Part shown: positions 1-10,666 of the stretch, piece after piece
Numbering within the stretch: the stretch's first letter is position 1
Layout: every line of letters starts with the position of its first letter
Source of the DNA: Branchiostoma belcheri
Lineage: Eukaryota > Chordata > Leptocardii > Amphioxiformes > Branchiostomatidae
DNA length: 64,000 bases
Direction: 5' to 3'
Assembly (NCBI RefSeq): GCF_001625305.1
Contig: NW_017802591.1
Span: 156,594-220,593, forward strand
Translations under genes and position numbers: made by a program
Notes under the pieces: model-generated
The model's database searches: none
Told to the model about the DNA's origin: nothing
What the model saw: only the letters and a program-made list of their open reading frames with translations

Positions 1-414
1 GCTTTAACTATGAAATCTACGTGGTCATAAAGGTTGAACAAATGGCACAGAATATGTTATGGCGAATAATCTACTCTTCGAATTCATTTTCTTTACTATT
101 TTTTGTCTTTTTTTCCTTTGATTTTGGCATTCTACGACATTGGTATCGTTTCTAAATGTTTTCCTTGCAACTTATGGCATATTTTTGCTCATTTAGCAAC
201 TGTTTTGCACGATTTACAGTATGGTTGAAAACTTTTTTTTTTTGGAAAAGGCCGAAAATTCATATGATCAAATCAACATGGCCTTACACAGAGATACTGA
301 AGGGAAAAGGCAATACCTGCTCAACTACAATTATATTCGCATTCGTCTTAAATTATCCATGATAACTACAGTTTCGTACGGGAAAGCTTAAATATATGAA
401 GGGGATTTTCTTGC
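1..414. other. Intron or flank, nothing recognised
   Basis: AT-rich sequence downstream of the last visible receptor exon. I read both strands for another YWTD blade or an EGF-like exon and saw none. The open stretch at 156-362 has no recognisable domain. Confidence 0.5.
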
Positions 415-577
415 CTTATGACTTCACCAGGCCCGGAATGTGTCCAGTAGATGTTATCAGCATCAGCCGCTATCCCTCCGACACGTTTCCCGTCTCCAGG
501 CTTAACAAGTTGTGTATTGTTGCCGAACATGTCTGAGCTGTAGATTGTGTCGTCATCGGAATAGTACAACCGATTCT
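415..577 (-). CDS. YWTD propeller exon 4
   Basis: The acceptor is TTCAAATCAG (579-578). The exon begins in phase 1, matching the donor at 7031, and encodes ENRLYYSDDDTIYSSDMFG, then GGIAADADNIYWTHSGPGEVIR. YYSD and IYWT are two successive YWTD-type motifs with the usual 40-odd residue spacing. The 3' border is uncertain. A GC donor after 415 (AAG|GCAAGA) keeps the expected I-x-R of the blade. A conventional GT donor (CCTG|GTGAAG) would end it at 428. The gene continues beyond the left edge, and no further blade is seen in 1-414. Confidence 0.85.
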
Positions 578-756
578 CTGATTTGAAGTAAAACACTTTT
601 TAAAACAGAACACTTCAGATAACCATTAATCATTACCTGCATGATAATGTTGTTCAGGTCTATAGAAAGTGCTAATATAGACTTAATACCGTAGGGGACA
701 AAACAAGAGATTTCATCAAAAATTATTAAATAGATATAGTTATAGGTGCGATTTAA

Positions 757-2172
757 CCCTCAACAGAACACCTTCCCGGACTGATTAATCTGTACACCTG
801 GGGTCCGCGCGGACCCCAGAACAGTTTTTTGCTAATTTTTAGAATTATCAACATGCTACCAGCTCAATTGTGTTGCAAACTGATGTGGGAACCTCTGTGT
901 CCACATTACATACAAATACCATACATTTTGAACTTTTCTTTTTTTGGTGAAGAAAAGAAGACAAGAAGAAATACCCGATTTTTAAACCCATTTCAGACTG
1001 AAGGGGCTTTTGAGGCCCAACTTTGATCTCAGATAGCGGCTACACGGCTTGCGCTAGAAGTATCAAATTTGGAGACCTTTCCTAAAATGTCTCTGGCAAA
1101 AAGTTCATATTAGTTTAATACTAGTAAGTTGATGTTTTTTTTGTGTTGCCATGGCAACGGGTTTCTAGCAGGCAGTTTTTTGAAAATAGAAGTAATTTTG
1201 GTTTAAACATAAAAATTTTCTGAGTTTTATATTAAATTACACTTCTTTTCCAACATTAATAACATCTTACATAATTAGATATAAGTTAAATAATTTAATA
1301 TGAATAGAATATGCTAATTTGATGACGTCATTGGTCAAAATCCAATATTTTTTTTTATTTTATTCACATGGATTTTTGAGCATTGGATAGGAAGCACTTG
1401 TTGTGCTTATGTAAATCCGCTGCTCATAAAACATAATACAAATGTAAACATAAAGATGACATAAAGTATAGCATTAACATAAAATGAAAGTGGCTGGCGC
1501 ACCAATACCTAGCATAACATTATTGAGATTGGTCAAATCTTCCAGAGTGGTGGATATAGTTAAACACAATATCAAAGATACGGCAGTTGGTAGGGTAAGG
1601 GAGGCTGGGGCTACCTGTAAGAAGTAAGGTACATAATGTGGCGTCATTTACGTTGAGTGGGTCGGAAGGAAGTATGTTTTCAAGATGAAGGCAAGATATG
1701 GATAACAACATTTTGGTCCTTTCAGTATTATAACATTTGCAGTGTAATAAATAGTGTTCTGGTGTCTCGTTTCCAATATGGCGGACTATATTATTAGCTC
1801 TGACGTCATATGACGAAATAATTACACCAAAGTTATTAAAATTTAATTCTATTACTACACCATTCTCAGAAAACTTGGTAGACATACAATGAGTGCATAA
1901 AAACATATAAAAACGGAAATAAGGTAATGTATAAGAGCGCCAGTGTATCCATTATGATCGAAAGCCGGCTGGGGTCCGCGCGGACCCCAAAAGAGAATCA
2001 GATATAATTTTTTTTATAAATGGTAGAAACGGAGTTTTCTGCACTGTATTGAGAGACAACTTTGTGGGTGACAATTACCTAAAATTTCAGAAAAAAATCT
2101 TTAGAAACAAAAAAGATATTACAGAATATATAGTGCTGGGGTCCGCGCGGACCCCAGGTGTACTGTTTAGGG
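757..2172. mobile_element. piggyBac-type non-autonomous element, copy 1
   Basis: The element is bounded by TTAA at 753-756 and 2173-2176, starts CCCTCAACAGAACACC and ends in the near-complement GGTGTACTGTTTAGGG. TTAA target sites with CCCT...AGGG ends are the signature of piggyBac transposons. Three perfect copies of the palindrome GGGGTCCGCGCGGACCCC lie at 800-817, 1971-1988 and 2138-2155. No transposase is present, so it depends on another element. A 5'-truncated LINE piece has inserted at 1349-1771; without it the copy would be about 0.99 kb, like copy 2. It lies in the intron between YWTD exons 3 and 4. Confidence 0.9.
1349..1771 (-). mobile_element. LINE 3' fragment inserted in piggyBac-type copy 1
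   Basis: A 423-bp insertion flanked by the 8-bp duplication TCCAATAT (1341-1348 and 1772-1779). The uninterrupted site is visible at the same place in copy 2 (3430-3440). A T run at its left edge is the poly-A tail of a minus-strand insert. The broken frame on the minus strand reads ETPEHYLLHCKCYNTER, the C-terminal E-x-x-HFLLHC motif of non-LTR retrotransposon ORFs, and continues to a LLTGSPSLP stretch near its end. It is dead and 5' truncated. The host copy must be older than this insertion. Confidence 0.85.
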
Positions 2173-2321
2173 TTAAGCAATGGTAAGTCAAATTAGCTAA
2201 TTAGTTGATGAGATCCAGCATTTTTCGTCGTGTACACATGATCTAAAATATAGTAAAATTTAAAGAGTTTACATCTATTGTTTATTTAGCCCTAGTCAGG
2301 CCTATTTAGCCCTATTTAGTT

Positions 2322-4450
2322 ATGGCTTCACCACTATGTGGTGAAGTCATGTTGTTTTTCCTCATGTTTTTTCTCCTCCCTCTTCTCCTCCAGCCATTCC
2401 TTTAAATTGATTCAACTCCCTCATTTTTACATTTCACCCATGCTATAGTATGGGAGAAATGTATTGTTTTCCCTCATGTTTCTCCTTCTTCTTCTCCTCC
2501 CATTTCTTTAAAGGGATTCAACTCTGCTATTTTTCAGCTAAAGGACCTGAAATTTGGCAAAGAGGTAGAGTGGGCAAATACCCCCAGAAGATTTTTTCAT
2601 TTTTTTTAAACAGGCCTTTAAAATTGTTTTATTTGTTTTTTTTTTTTTTTGTCATTTTCAGGCAAAAAATATACATTTTGTGATATGGAGCCCTGGTACT
2701 AAAACGAAATTTGACATGGGGATACCTTGGATACATGTCTACAGAATGGCATTCAAGCTTGTGACATACGCCACTTTAAAATTGTGTAAAATAGGGATTT
2801 TTGGCTATTTTCGGACCAAAAATGTACAATTTTGGCCCCTGTGCCCTAATATTAACCCTCAACAGAACACCTTCCCGGACTGATTAATCTGTACACCTGG
2901 GGTCCGCGCAGTTTTTTGCTAATTTTTAGAAATTATCAACATGCTACCAGCTCAATTGTTTTGCAAACTGATGTGGGAACCTCTGTGTCCACATTACATA
3001 CAAAAATCATACATTTTTAACTTTTTCTATTTTTTGGTGAAGAAAAGAAGACAAGAAGAAATACCCGCTTTTTAAACCCATTTTACACTGAAGGGGCTTT
3101 TGAGGCCCAACTTTGATCTCAGATAGCGGCTAAACGGCTGGCGCTAGAAGTATCAAATTTGGAGACCTTTCCTAAAATGTCTCTGGAAAAAAGTTCATGT
3201 TAGTTTAATACTAGTAAGTTGATGTGTTTTTTGTGTTGCCATGGCAACGGGTTTCTAGCAGGCAGTTTTTTTTTTAATAGAAGTAATTTTGGTTTAAACA
3301 TAAAAATTTTTTGAGTTTTGTATTAATTACACTTCTTTTCCAACACTAATAACATCTTACATAATTAAATATAAGTTAAATCATTTAATATGCATAGAAT
3401 ATGCTAATTTGATGACGTCATTGGTCAAAATCCAATATGGCGGACTATATTATTAGCTCTGACGTCATATGATGTCATAATTACACCAAAGTTATTAGAA
3501 TTTAATTCTATTACTACACCATTCTCTGAAAACTTGGTAGACATGCGATGAGTGCATAAAACATATAAAAACAGAAATAAGGTAATGTATAAGAACGCCA
3601 GTGTATCCATTATGATCGAAAGCCGGCTGGGGTCCGCGCGGACCCCAAAAGAAAATCAGATATAATTTTTTTTATAAATGGTAGAAACGGAGTTTTCTGC
3701 ACTGTATTGAGAGACAACTTTGTGGGTGACAATTACCTAAAATGTCAGAAAAAAATTTTTAGAAACAAAAAAGATATTACAGAATATATAGTGCTAGGGT
3801 CCGCGCGGACCCCAGGTGTACTGTTTAGGGTTAAAACCGAATGACCTGAATTTTGTATAGGATATCCTTTGATACAATCCCACAGAAGTTTATTCACGCT
3901 TTTGGCGTGTGTCACTTTAAAATTATGTAAAATGGGACGTTTTTGCTATTTTTGACCCAAAAAGTACATTTTAGCTCCTATGCGCTAATACAAAAACCAA
4001 ATGACCCAAACTTCAGCATATAAAGGTAGCTGGGCACCAAATGCTTAGACTATAGTGTTCACTATGCAGATTCAACCCATTGAAATACTTTTATTTACCT
4101 TATTTTTAGTAAAAACAGCGATTGTAGCTTGAAAACCCAAATCCCCAACTGACAGTTCTAGATAGGACACTCGGGTTCTACCGGGGTTCTACATGTTCCA
4201 AAAGCAGAAGGGGTTGGAAGATTCCATTGCTGCATGGGGGCATAAACTGTGGGAACAGTTCACATTCAAATCTGTACATTTAGGGTCCTGGAGACCTTGT
4301 ATTACACTAAAATCATCTGAAATTTGGTCTAGGTATGATTTATATATCTACCAACAACAGTTCATTATAATTTATGGCATACTCTCACTTTAACTTGCAT
4401 AATGTGGGCCTTTTTTACTGTTTTCTATGCCGATAGTGAATTTTACTTAC
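2322..4450. mobile_element. Family W MITE-like repeat, copy 1 (interrupted)
   Basis: It starts with a short palindromic end (TTCACCACTATGTGGTGAA at 2327-2345) and shares long inverted similarity with 38446-39114: CTCCTTCTTCTTCTCC, the AAATTTGGCAAAGAGGTA area and GGGCAAATACCCC. An internal subrepeat occurs twice (around 2761-2850 and 3903-3990: CACTTTAAAATT.TGTAAAAT.GG). piggyBac-type copy 2 is inserted between the two subrepeats at 2856-3830. The right boundary is approximate. No coding capacity is seen; the open frames at 2450-2883 are low-complexity. Confidence 0.55.
2856..3830. mobile_element. piggyBac-type non-autonomous element, copy 2
   Basis: TTAA at 2852-2855 and 3831-3834 bound a 975-bp element with CCCTCAACAGAACACC and TACTGTTTAGGG ends. 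It is the cleanest copy and defines the empty site of the LINE insertion in copy 1. The left subterminal palindrome has lost its second half (GGGGTCCGCGCAG), while the internal one is intact at about 3629-3646. A 61-codon minus-strand frame (3610-3425) also appears in copy 5, but it is not recognisable and is broken in the other copies. Confidence 0.9.
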
Positions 4451-5380
4451 CTTATAGCAATGACTCATCAGTAAGGAATGCATAGAGCAACAGCCAATAG
4501 ACATGAAGTGTTCAAGATGGTAGGGCAGTTGTAATCTTGCTGCTGATTGGGTGCTGGACTAATTGGATTAATACATTGAACACCTGCTGGTAGGGCAGTT
4601 GTAATCTTCTTGCTGATTTTTTTTTAACGGTGTCGCTCAATGCAAGGCCATTTGGCCACTTCTAGGCATAGAGCTAGCCTGTACCTGTAACAGCAACTCT
4701 TCTCCCTGAGTCAGAAACATCATCACAAGTAGTGAGGACTAACTGACCCAGATTGGGTGCTGGACTAATTGGGTTAACTAGTACAGTGAATACCTGCTCA
4801 GGCTATAGCATATTGACAGCTGAACTGCATCTAATTATTTTTAGTACGTTTGTCACACTTTCTTGAAATGTGGGGCGTATTTATTTTTTTATCTTGAAAA
4901 TCAACAGTTTGCATCAGGCAAATCAAGGAGCTTTCATGAAAGCTTTCATGAAAGCTCCTTGTGCAAATATAAGTCCTTACCAATGATGTATACGATGTTA
5001 GCACCAACGTTACATGTAGTATCCAACAATATCCAACTGTTGTGTTTTTAGTTATACATGTATATCACTTCATATCATATCATATTAGATATAGATGGAA
5101 AACAATCTTTTTCTTTGTGTTTCTCACTCTACGCCACTTCATTGAACGTATTCAACTTTGGGAACCAAACGACCTGATGACCTCTGTAATCTCCAACCAG
5201 ATACATGCATGGTGGCATGGGTATTCTCGAGCAGATACAAAGTGGCTTGGCCTCCAAGCAGATATAGGGTGGCATGGATCCTGTCAATCTTCATGTTTCC
5301 TAACAGCAAAAGGCGTTGAAATATTTCATTGCTGCATGGACGTATAGACTGTTGGAACATTTCACATTTTGAACAGGGAT
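4193..5380. repeat. Diverged dispersed repeats; nothing else recognised
   Basis: Two segments resemble each other: 4199-4270 and 5300-5375, both with GCTGCATGG followed by AGACTGT or AAACTGT and a GGAACA.TTCACAT stretch. Another pair, 4541-4590 and 4751-4800, shares GATTGGGTGCTGGACTAATTGG. These look like remnants of one dispersed repeat. The overlapping frames at 4863-5528 have no recognisable domain. 5381-5720 shows nothing. Confidence 0.4.
4924..4961. repeat. Perfect 38-bp palindrome
   Basis: The stretch from 4924 to 4961 equals its own reverse complement across all 38 bases, centred on the AAGCTTT core (axis between 4942 and 4943). Each arm itself contains the palindrome TTTCATGAAA. It has no spacer, so it can form a cruciform or a full self-dimer. 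No flanking duplication was seen. Confidence 0.9.
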
Positions 5381-5721
5381 GACTTAAGAACAATCCATTT
5401 GTGTGGGAGGGGGATGTTTGGTATGGGGAATGGGGTACGTTTGCTCCTGAGCAAATGTCGGACTTTTTGTATTTGTATTGTATAGGAAATTTTCCTAATG
5501 TTGCCATTATGTGACGTTCTAAGAACATTTTGGAGGCCAGATATCACCATTTACTTACTTTGGTGTGTTTCGAACATGTCTGATTAGAAATGGCTGTAAC
5601 TTAAGTTGGACCCTTGTTTTCAGATCACACCATCTAGCCGTAAAGATGAAAACATATCGTCCTCTAATAAAAGGTTCGACTTTGCAAATAGAAGAAAGAC
5701 ACTAGAAATGAGAATACATTA

Positions 5722-6348
5722 GCTAACGCTCAAACAGTCAGCTACTTGGGTGTAACAATGAGCCGGGAAATGGCCTGGGACACACACATAAACAACACCG
5801 TCAACAAAGCAAACCGAGACTTGGGTTTCCCATGGGTTTCCTTAGACGTAACCTTAAAATATGCTCCAAAAAACATCAAGGAGAAAGCGTACAAGGCATT
5901 TGTTAGGCCTATCCTTGAATACGCCTGTACTGTATGGCACCCGTACACCAAGAAGGGTATAGATAAAGTGGAAGCTGTCCAGAGGAGGGCAGCGAGATTT
6001 GTGCTTGGTCGTTATCACAACACCTCGAGCGTGAGTAGCATGTTAACAACACTGGGCTGGGTGCCACTGGAGGAGCGTAGGAGATTTGCACGAGTTACAG
6101 CTCTCTACAAAATCCAACAGGGCTTGCTACACTGTCCCATCATTAATAGTAAGCTTGCTCCGCTCCCACCTCGCGAGCGTCGATCACACGACAAGCAGCT
6201 TCGTATCCCAAACACACGTATGCAATACAGGGGAGGGTCTTTCCTGCCAAGGACTGTAAAGGACTGGAATAACCTTGGTAGTGTAGTGGTGGAGGCACCT
6301 ATATCTACAGCCGACACGTTTGTGTCACGTGCCTTCGACAGTAACTGA
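5722..6348 (+). pseudogene. LINE reverse transcriptase C-terminal part
   Basis: An open frame of about 200 codons reads SYLGVTMSREMAWDTHIN, KAYKAFVRPILEYACTVW, VEAVQRRAARFVLGRYHN and ends FLPRTVKDWNN. These are the post-catalytic motifs of jockey/CR1/L2-type LINE ORF2 (LGV---L-W--HI, L-RP-LEYA--VW, Q-RA-R, R---DWN-L). The fingers and palm with the catalytic aspartates are missing, so it is a 5'-truncated dead copy. The frame is intact from about 5722 to the stop at 6346, suggesting moderate age. It lies within an intron of the minus-strand receptor gene. Confidence 0.9.
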
Positions 6349-6494
6349 AACCTAGCTCTACACTACGGACCCCCTACGGAACTTGACCCAGGCTACGGAT
6401 AAGGATTATGACTGAGTTTGGACTATGGATGTACAAAATGACTAATAAACTGGTGGATGTCCCAACTACTAAGTACCTAATACCAGCCCAGAAG

Positions 6495-6785
6495 AGAACA
6501 AGAAATACGCATTCAAGTACCAGAGTTATCAACCAAGGATTGAGGTGTTCAAGAATTCATTCTTTCCAAGAACTATCGCAGAGTGGAACTCACTGTCACC
6601 AAGTACAGTAGGGGCACTGTCAATAGTTAGTTTTAAACAATGTCTAGAGCTAGAAGTTCAAGGGTTAGGTGTAACAAGTCGATCGGTGTAATATAGCCGG
6701 CTGCCGCCGCGCCGCGTGCCTGCGAAGCTGGTGTGTTACGCCGAAAGGCGGTTATACCGGCTATACAGATACAGATACAGACTTC
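6495..6785 (+). pseudogene. Second LINE 3' end with structured tail
   Basis: Frame from about 6502 to the stop near 6690 reads SFFPRTIAEWNSLSPST and SFKQCLELE, the last residues of a CR1/L2-type ORF2, from a different copy than the one just upstream. The 3' UTR follows: TGGTGTGTTACGCCGAAAGG at 6729-6748, able to pair with CGGTTATACCGGC, then the short tandem tail ATACAGATACAGATACAG. LINEs of this group end in such microsatellites rather than poly-A. The hairpin and tail are probably the reverse transcriptase recognition site. Confidence 0.75.
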
Positions 6786-7031
6786 TTTTCATATACATGT
6801 ACGGTGTGTACTAGTTTAATTCAGTAACAATGTGCAGAGCGACAGCATGGACGTCGAAGACACCAGCGCACTCCAACATGCCAGAGCCATCATTACAATG
6901 ATGTTTGGCATCAAGGAGAAGACGAATAAATTTGTAATGTCTGACTTAACAGCAGCAGTATTATAACAGACATGTCCTTTGTGTACTAATATGTTGTTAC
7001 CAGGATGTTTCTCTATTGCTTGTTTTCTCAC
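6786..7031. other. Intron sequence, nothing assigned
   Basis: A short plus-strand frame, 6831-6965, reads VQSDSMDVEDTSALQHARAI with no obvious frame breaks. I do not recognise it and see no partner exon. The rest is unremarkable intron. Confidence 0.3.
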
Positions 7032-7147
7032 CTGTGTAGTCTATTTCAATGGCACTGGGCCCACGCAGGTTCCTGATGATAGAAGTCTGGTTACTACCGT
7101 CCATTGCTGCTCGGTCAATAGTGGGAGGGTTCACCCAGTACATGAGT
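7032..7147 (-). CDS. YWTD propeller exon 3
   Basis: 116 bp between acceptor GTTTTCACAG (7149-7148) and donor ACAG|GTGAGA (7031), phase 2 to phase 1. It reads LMYWVNPPTIDRAAMDGSNQ, then RNLRGPSAIEIDYT. The motif MYWV-----I-RA-MDGS is a class B repeat, and AIEIDYT is the start of the next blade. The next exon supplies ENRLYYSD, so the exon border falls just before YYSD, the equivalent of YWTD. Confidence 0.93.
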
Positions 7148-7469
7148 CTGTGAAAACAGAGACCCATTTTATCTGATATGTGAATAAAGAGCAAAATGAA
7201 AAAAAAAGTTGGCACAGTAATTTAAAGTGATAACAGCAGAACTGTTTTTTATCAGTTTACAGATCTCTTAATCCTATTCAGACTTTATTTTTAAGTCGTG
7301 ACAGTTTGCAGATACCATCAGCATCCATAAATCGGGGCCTCCTGACGATCCAGGCAGCGTTAGATTGATCTCATTAATCATCACCACTGCCAACTGTACA
7401 GTTCAATCCTTGGAAACCGTATGATAGTTAAGAGTTCTTTGTTAAGAATGGATTTATTGACAGTCAAGT

Positions 7470-7725
7470 ACAAAAAAGAATTATTGGAGGGAGTAACGGA
7501 GTGTGTCGATCATTCATTAGTAATCAATGAAATCATCAGGAATGCAAGGTCGTCGTCAAATACCGTCCATGTGGCGTGGTTAGATCTACAAAACGCTGTT
7601 TGGTTCCGTCCTCCACGACCTAATCCACGTAATACTACAGAGGTACCAAGTACCGCAACACATATGCAACTAGAGGTCGGAGATCTCATGCCTTCGTCAG
7701 AGGGACATTGTTCTAGGTAATTGAA
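7470..7725 (+). pseudogene. Non-LTR reverse transcriptase fragment
   Basis: The frame reads LEGVTECVDHSLVINEII and TVHVAWLDLQNAVW. G-x-x-x-C-x-x-H---L-E-I, followed by V-WLDL-NA, is the start of the reverse transcriptase domain around motif A in non-LTR elements that carry WLDLxNA. The catalytic D of WLD is present but the rest of the domain is missing, so the fragment is a relic. The flanks from 7148 to 7470 and from 7725 to 7865 show nothing recognisable except a C9 run at 7851. Confidence 0.65.
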
Positions 7726-7872
7726 ACTTTTTTTTTAATAATCAATTTGGTCTAGGCTACAAAAGAATCGCTGTACTCCTTCTTATTGTACGGAACACCC
7801 TGAAAGGGTTTTTCCACAGATTAACAGAAGCACCGTCACCCGTGTTAGTCCCCCCCCCCTACCTTATTATTA

Positions 7873-8766
7873 ACTTCATGGAAAATGGCGGTATTGTTTT
7901 GGCCTGTGTGTGTGTGTGTGTGTGTGTTTATGTTTCCGCACATTTCAGCATAAGTTCATAACGCCTTTATGGATTATGCATGATATTTGGTATGTTGGTA
8001 AGTCTTAGAAAGACAAAGGTCAAGGTCAAATTTTGGCCTCCTGATGGATGACCTTGGTACTGCAGCAGAACTTCCGGTTTTTGTATCTTTTGTCCTGAAC
8101 ATGTTATGGTCTTGACTTTTTGATGACATATAGCTTGTACTGTCAGGAATAAGTGGTGTGAGTTTGGTGTCCCTAGAAGCTTGTTCTAGATCTGCAGGAC
8201 ACTTTCTGGCGAAATCTTTAAAAGCCAATAAGTCCAGATAGAAACAAAGTATTTTCATCATTTTTGGTGTGTAGGTAGCCAAGAGAGATGCAAATTATGC
8301 AAGATGGGGACTTAATTTGCATAATTAATGAGAAAATGCTATAATCACAGTGTTTCATATTATAGTACTTTTATACATGTGACCTATTTAATATGTGGCA
8401 GGCAGAACATCAACAAATACCGATGATGCAAATGATGACCTAATTTGCATAATTGATGTGAACATTCTGTGACTCCTTATTGGTGAATGATGGGTCTTTT
8501 ATATCTTGTCACATGTGTAAGTTACTTAAAGGTTAATACCACTATGCATATATTATGTTAATGTTGAGGTCATTTGCATAACTAATGAGGACATGTTGAA
8601 ATCAAGACTGACAAAGTAGCGAAATTTTACGCAAATTTGAATTTAGAAAATCATAAATTAAACTAGATCATGCTAATTATGACCTTATTTCCATAGTCAA
8701 TGTGAAAAAGACATTCACAAAAACTCATATATTTCATAGAGGTGTGAGGTCTCCAAATTCTTGTTC
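7873..8766. mobile_element. Family U MITE-like element, copy 1
   Basis: It starts CTTCATGGAAAATGGCGGTATTG and ends ATATTTCATAGAGGTGTGAG...TTCTTGTTC. The same ends and order occur in 26371-26925, and the right end recurs at 61192-61242. The ends are imperfect inverted repeats (CCTCCATGAAA against TTTCATGGAGG in the better copy). A (TG)n stretch lies at 7904-7927. The interior holds several copies of ATTTGCAT with about 130-bp spacing (8315, 8443, 8572). No protein is encoded. It abuts YWTD exon 2. Confidence 0.7.
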
Positions 8767-8779
8767 TAAATGGAATCAC

Positions 8780-8939
8780 CCGTTTCTGGGATCCAGGACC
8801 AGCTTCCAGGCGGCGCCTAGTAATGTCAGAAGTGTCCTGACAAACGATCCTTCCTTCCGGGCTACTGAGATGTGTCCGTCATTGTCGCCCCAGTACACAT
8901 TCCCACCAGCATGGTCCAATCTTAGGCACCACGCGGATG
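8780..8939 (-). CDS. YWTD propeller exon 2
   Basis: The acceptor is AAATGTAG (8941-8940) and the donor ACGG|GTGATT (8779). The 160-bp exon starts in phase 1 and ends in phase 2. It encodes AWCLRLDHAGGNVYWGDN, GHISVARKEGSFVRTLL and WKLVLDPRNG: a blade with NVYWGDN in place of YWTD, and the start of the next LDP-x-x-G motif. It completes DPRNG|LMYW with the following exon, the classic DP--G-MYW link. A family-U MITE ends only about 15 bases from the donor. Confidence 0.9.
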
Positions 8940-9224
8940 CTACATTTAACAACAGACGGAGATATCGTTATATGTTGCAGTCAGTCATTAAGAACAAAGC
9001 GGATGGGGATATATGTTTATTCAGATTGCGTTCAAATCACTATCACCATTTATTAACGAAGATTTTACAAATAGTGACATTTTATTTTTATTTTTATGGT
9101 GGATATTTTAAACTGACCAAAACAGCAAGGAAGCAATTTTCCTTGCAATCTTAGTCTACAATGAATGCCCCTGAAGTATAATGTGAAATTCCGTAAGGCA
9201 TACTGCACAACAGCGATCAGTTTA

Positions 9225-10232
9225 CCCTAAACAGTACACCTGGGGTACGCGCGGACCCCAGCACTATATATTCTGTAATATCTTTTTTTGTTTCTAAAGA
9301 TTTTTTTCTGAAATTTTAGGTAATTGTCACACACAAAGTTGTCTCTCAATACAGTGCAGAAAACTCCGTTTCTACCATTTATAAAAAAAATTATATCTGA
9401 TTTTCTTTTGGGGTCCGCGCGGACACCTGCCGGCTTTCGATCATAATGGATACACTGGCGTTCTTATACATTACCTTATTTCCGTTTTTATATGTTTTTA
9501 TGCACTCATCGTATGTCTACCAAGTTTTCAGAGAATGGTGTAGTAATAGAATTAAATTTTAATAACTTTGGTGTAAATATGACGTCATATGACGTCAGCG
9601 ATAATAATATAGTCCGCCATATTGGATTTTGACCAATGACGTCATCAAATTAGCGTATTCTTTGCATATTTAATATGCAGATTTTAATTTGCGGATTTAA
9701 CATATTTAATTATGTAAGATGTTATTAATGTTGGACAAGAAGTGTAATTTAATATAAAACTCAGAAAATTTTTATGTTAAAACCAAAATTGATTCTATTT
9801 AAAAACTACCTGCTAGAAACCCGTTGCCATGGCAACACAAAAAACATCAACTTACTAGTATTAAACTAATATGAACTTTTTTCCTGAGACATTTTAGTAA
9901 AGGTCTCCAAATTTGATGCTTCTAGCGCAAGCCGTTTAGCCGCTATCTGAGATCAAAGTTGGGCCTCAAAAGCCCCTTCAGTCTGAAATGGGTTTAAAAA
10001 TCGGGTATTTCTTCTTCTCTTCTTGTCTTCTTTTCTTCACCAAAAAATAGAAAAAGTTCAAAATGTATGATTTTTGTATGTAATGTGGACACAGAGGTTC
10101 CCACGTCAGTTTGCAAAACAATTGAGCTGGTAGCATGTTGATAATTTCTAAAAATTAGCAAAAACTGTTCTTGGGTCCGCGCGGACCCCTGGTGTACAGA
10201 TTAATCAGTCCGGGAAGGTGTTCTGTTGAGGG
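9225..10232. mobile_element. piggyBac-type non-autonomous element, copy 3 (inverted)
   Basis: Reverse orientation relative to copies 1 and 2: left end CCCTAAACAGTACACC, right end GGTGTTCTGTTGAGGG followed by TTAA at 10233-10236. The left flank is TTTA (9221-9224), one base off the expected TTAA, so the target site has mutated. The GC palindromes are present but slightly damaged (GGGGTACGCGCGGACCCC at the left, GGGGTCCGCGCGGAC in the middle). Length 1,008 bp, no transposase. It sits between YWTD exons 1 and 2. Confidence 0.9.
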
Positions 10233-10264
10233 TTAAAAGAAATAAACTGACGAATATCACCCAC

Positions 10265-10471
10265 TGTTTGCTCCAAACTCGACAATGGTCTCCAGCCCAC
10301 TTCCATCACGACGAGCCCGTCCGATGCCAGAATATGTCCAGTACATGAAGTCAGTCATAGGGTCGTAGTCCAGTGACCTGGGCGACCCTGATGACATCTT
10401 GACCTTTGACCCGTCCTTGACTTCCATTTGAAATACCCCATCCATGGTAGAAACCAACAGGAAGGGTTTTC
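10265..10471 (-). CDS. YWTD (LDLR class B) propeller exon 1
   Basis: The exon begins after AAATAG at 10473-10472 in phase 1, fitting the SRCR exon before it. It encodes KPFLLVSTMDGVFQMEV, then SLDYDPMTDFMYWTYSGIG, RARRDGSGLETIVEFG. The LDYDP...MYWT...I-R---DG--L-TIV string is a class B LDL receptor repeat, one blade of a six-bladed beta-propeller. Two donors are possible. GTGGGT at 10264 preserves the frame into the next exon. GTGATA at 10260 is as good a site but breaks it, so I end the exon at 10265. Confidence 0.88.
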
Positions 10472-10666
10472 CTATTTTTGTTGCAAAAAATCGTTTTTGT
10501 TATTGTTTATAAACATATGAATTTCAATTTATGTGTACATGTCGGTTTGTAAATTATTTTTAAAAATTCGAAAATTTTTGACGTTTATACAGAATGACTT
10601 TAAATAAGATGTTGTCTATACGTACCTGTACACTCCACGCCCACTCTACACCCAAAATGAACGTAC

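Noticed and set aside
3425..3610. 61-codon minus-strand frame conserved in piggyBac-type copies 2 and 5
   Set aside because: Broken in copies 1, 3 and 4 and without a motif; shared only because the copies share ancestry.
5139..5528. 129-codon minus-strand frame
   Set aside because: No domain, overlaps other equally long frames, and lies over a diverged repeat.
10261..10261. Donor GTGATA at 10260-10259 for YWTD exon 1
   Set aside because: A plausible site, but it leaves two bases where the next exon needs one; GTGGGT at 10264 keeps the frame.
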